This document shows positions 62,696 through 64,000 of a stretch of 64,000 bases of DNA, piece by piece. The notes beneath the pieces are model-generated. The model made no database searches and had not been told where the DNA came from. It saw only the letters and a list, made by a program, of their open reading frames with translations. Source of the stretch: Hyphomicrobium sp. (GTDB taxonomy: Bacteria; Pseudomonadota; Alphaproteobacteria; Rhizobiales; Hyphomicrobiaceae). A program made the translations under genes and the position numbers. The number at the start of each line of letters is the position of its first letter. Position 1 is the stretch's first letter. The stretch spans positions 124,001 to 188,000 of the forward strand of contig NZ_JAIELN010000002.1 of assembly GCF_019753045.1 (NCBI RefSeq), given 5' to 3'.

Positions 62696-64000
62696 ATGAG
62701 CCGCGGCACCGCAACAAAACCACAAGTTTCGCCATTTGAACTTAATATCGATGATGTGTGCATCAATACGATCCGCACGTTATCCATGGACGCCGTGCAA
62801 AAGGCGAACTCCGGTCATCCCGGCACGCCAATGGCTCTGGCGCCCCTCGTTTATACTCTTTGGCAGCGCTTTCTGCGCTTCGATCCCGACAATCCAGGTT
62901 GGCCCAATCGGGATCGCTTTGTTTTATCGAACGGCCACGCCTCGATGCTTCTCTACGCTATTCTGCATCTCGCAGGAGTGAAAGAGCGCGACGCCAAAGG
63001 AGGTAGACCGGACGGCTTAGCCGTCACGTTGGAAGATATAAAAGCCTTCCGCCAGCTCGACAGCAAATGTCCGGGACACCCGGAGTATGGCCGCACGACC
63101 GGCGTCGAAGCGACGACGGGGCCGCTAGGGCAGGGCTGCGGCATGAGTGTGGGCATGGCTCTCGCGGGGAAGTGGTTGGCGAAGAAGTTCAATAAGCCCG
63201 GCCTCACCATATTCGACTACGATGTTTTCACGGTCTGCGGCGACGGCGATATGATGGAAGGCGTCGCGAGCGAAGCAGCCTCGCTCGCCGGTCATCTGAT
63301 GCTCGGCAATCTTTGCTGGATCTATGACAACAATCGCGTGACCATCGAGGGCCACACGGATCTCGCTTTTAGCGAAAACGTCGGCGCCCGCTTTCTGAGC
63401 TACGGTTGGAACGTCGACCGCGTAGGCGATGTTAACGACACCGAAAGGCTTGCGCAGGCGCTGACGAAATTCCGCGAGACGCCCGATGTTCCGTCGTTGA
63501 TTATCGTCGACAGCCATATTGGCTACGGCGCTCCGCACAAGCACGATACCAGCGCGGCGCATGGCGAACCGCTAGGCGAGGAAGAAGTTCGTCTGGCAAA
63601 ACGCAGCTACGGTTGGCCAGAGGATGCGACGTTCCTTGTCCCGGATGGTGTAACGAAGCATTTCGAGACGGGTATCGGGGCGCGCGGCAAACAAGCCTGG
63701 CAAGCTTGGAACAAAATTCTCAAAGACTTCAGAACCAAGTATTCCGAGCTCTCTGCGGAATACGACCTGCTCGAATCCATGGGCTTACCGCAAGGATGGG
63801 ATGCGGATCTCCCGAGCTTTCCTGCCGACGCAAAAGGCCTGGCAACACGCGCCTCTGGAGCCAAGGCATTAAACGCGATCGCTGCGCATGATCCACTCCT
63901 CATCGGCGGCGCTGCCGACCTTGCTCCCTCGACGAAAACCAACATCGAGGGCGGCGGCGACGTCGAGGCAAACAACTACAGCGCGCGGAATTTGCATTTT
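62696..64000 (+). CDS. tkt: Transketolase (3'-truncated by window end)
   Basis: The frame opens at ATG 62696 and runs without a stop to 64000 (435 codons, gene incomplete). Thiamine diphosphate and family motifs are plain: KANSGHPGTPMALAPLVYTL, FVLSNGHASMLLYAILHLAG, GHPEYGRTTGVEATTGPLGQ, and the TPP motif GDGDMMEGVASEAASLAGHL. Transketolase works in the pentose phosphate and assimilatory cycles. A conventional ribosome site is not clear before 62696; a GTG at 62756 would be too short at the N-terminus. It is divergent from the glucosidase gene. Confidence 0.92.
   Translation, partial: MSRGTATKPQVSPFELNIDDVCINTIRTLSMDAVQKANSGHPGTPMALAPLVYTLWQRFLRFDPDNPGWPNRDRFVLSNGHASMLLYAILHLAGVKERDAKGGRPDGLAVTLEDIKAFRQLDSKCPGHPEYGRTTGVEATTGPLGQGCGMSVGMALAGKWLAKKFNKPGLTIFDYDVFTVCGDGDMMEGVASEAASLAGHLMLGNLCWIYDNNRVTIEGHTDLAFSENVGARFLSYGWNVDRVGDVNDTERLAQALTKFRETPDVPSLIIVDSHIGYGAPHKHDTSAAHGEPLGEEEVRLAKRSYGWPEDATFLVPDGVTKHFETGIGARGKQAWQAWNKILKDFRTKYSELSAEYDLLESMGLPQGWDADLPSFPADAKGLATRASGAKALNAIAAHDPLLIGGAADLAPSTKTNIEGGGDVEANNYSARNLHF

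Overview
The window reads as chromosomal DNA of an alphaproteobacterium of the order Hyphomicrobiales, most likely a Hyphomicrobium-like or related methylotroph. This is inferred from gene content, since no rRNA or marker gene is present. Clues are a hopanoid-modification cluster (hpnN, hpnJ, hpnI, hpnM beside dxs and mlaA), a PQQ alcohol dehydrogenase next to a c-type cytochrome, ergothioneine genes, cobalt uptake genes under a cobalamin riboswitch, and even, fairly high GC with GTG/TTG starts. I see no insertion sequences, CRISPR arrays, tRNA or rRNA genes.

Layout. 1-8572: hopanoid and isoprenoid envelope lipids (3'-part of hpnN, hpnJ-hpnI operon, mlaA-type lipoprotein, hpnM, dxs). 8633-9836: three small secreted proteins, two of them tandem paralogues. 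9982-12726: cobalt uptake (cbtB-cbtA, perhaps a DUF1289 gene) behind a cobalamin riboswitch, with a divergent histidine-phosphatase-like gene that lacks the catalytic His. 12996-15416: PQQ dehydrogenase with the Asp-x-Asp pair typical of lanthanide-dependent enzymes, plus a dihaem cytochrome c. 15426-17356: ankyrin protein and a two-gene membrane unit of unknown role. 17415-19687: a four-gene operon of an APC-type permease with three small membrane proteins, ended by a strong terminator. 20050-23499: a PilZ-containing processive glycosyltransferase with an HlyD-type partner, resembling beta-glucan or alginate synthases rather than bcsAB cellulose. 23652-27462: TonB-dependent receptor and TonB.

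27622-34168: dienelactone hydrolase, an AaeAXB-like exporter (HlyD, DUF1656, FUSC) and a divergent TetR regulator with a palindromic candidate operator, followed by a flavin-dependent monooxygenase-like gene. 35720-41112: ABC-dependent surface polysaccharide export (Wzm, Wzt with C-terminal domain), a methyltransferase and two glycosyltransferases. 41235-44604: VOC protein, egtB-egtD and a GlsB-type membrane protein, closed by a textbook terminator. 44728-47546: small orphan genes, a broken CHASE3 sensor-kinase remnant and two stand-alone receiver proteins; this is the most eroded stretch.

47547-49847: tex. 49884-57360: LysR regulator divergent from a tightly packed operon of a guanidino-modifying enzyme, a polyamine-type ABC importer and two short-chain dehydrogenases, a probable uptake-and-catabolism unit whose substrate is not known. 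57415-58317: a CE4/PuuE-type deacetylase converging on it. 58490-62506: a GH15 glucanase/trehalase-like gene carrying a one-base frameshift, overlapped by an amylo-alpha-1,6-glucosidase-like gene. 62696-64000: 5' part of a divergent transketolase gene that runs off the window.

The best candidates for undescribed biology are the permease plus three small membrane proteins at 17415-19687 and the guanidino/ABC/SDR operon at 49884-57360. All functional assignments rest on motif and family recognition by eye; no database search was run.
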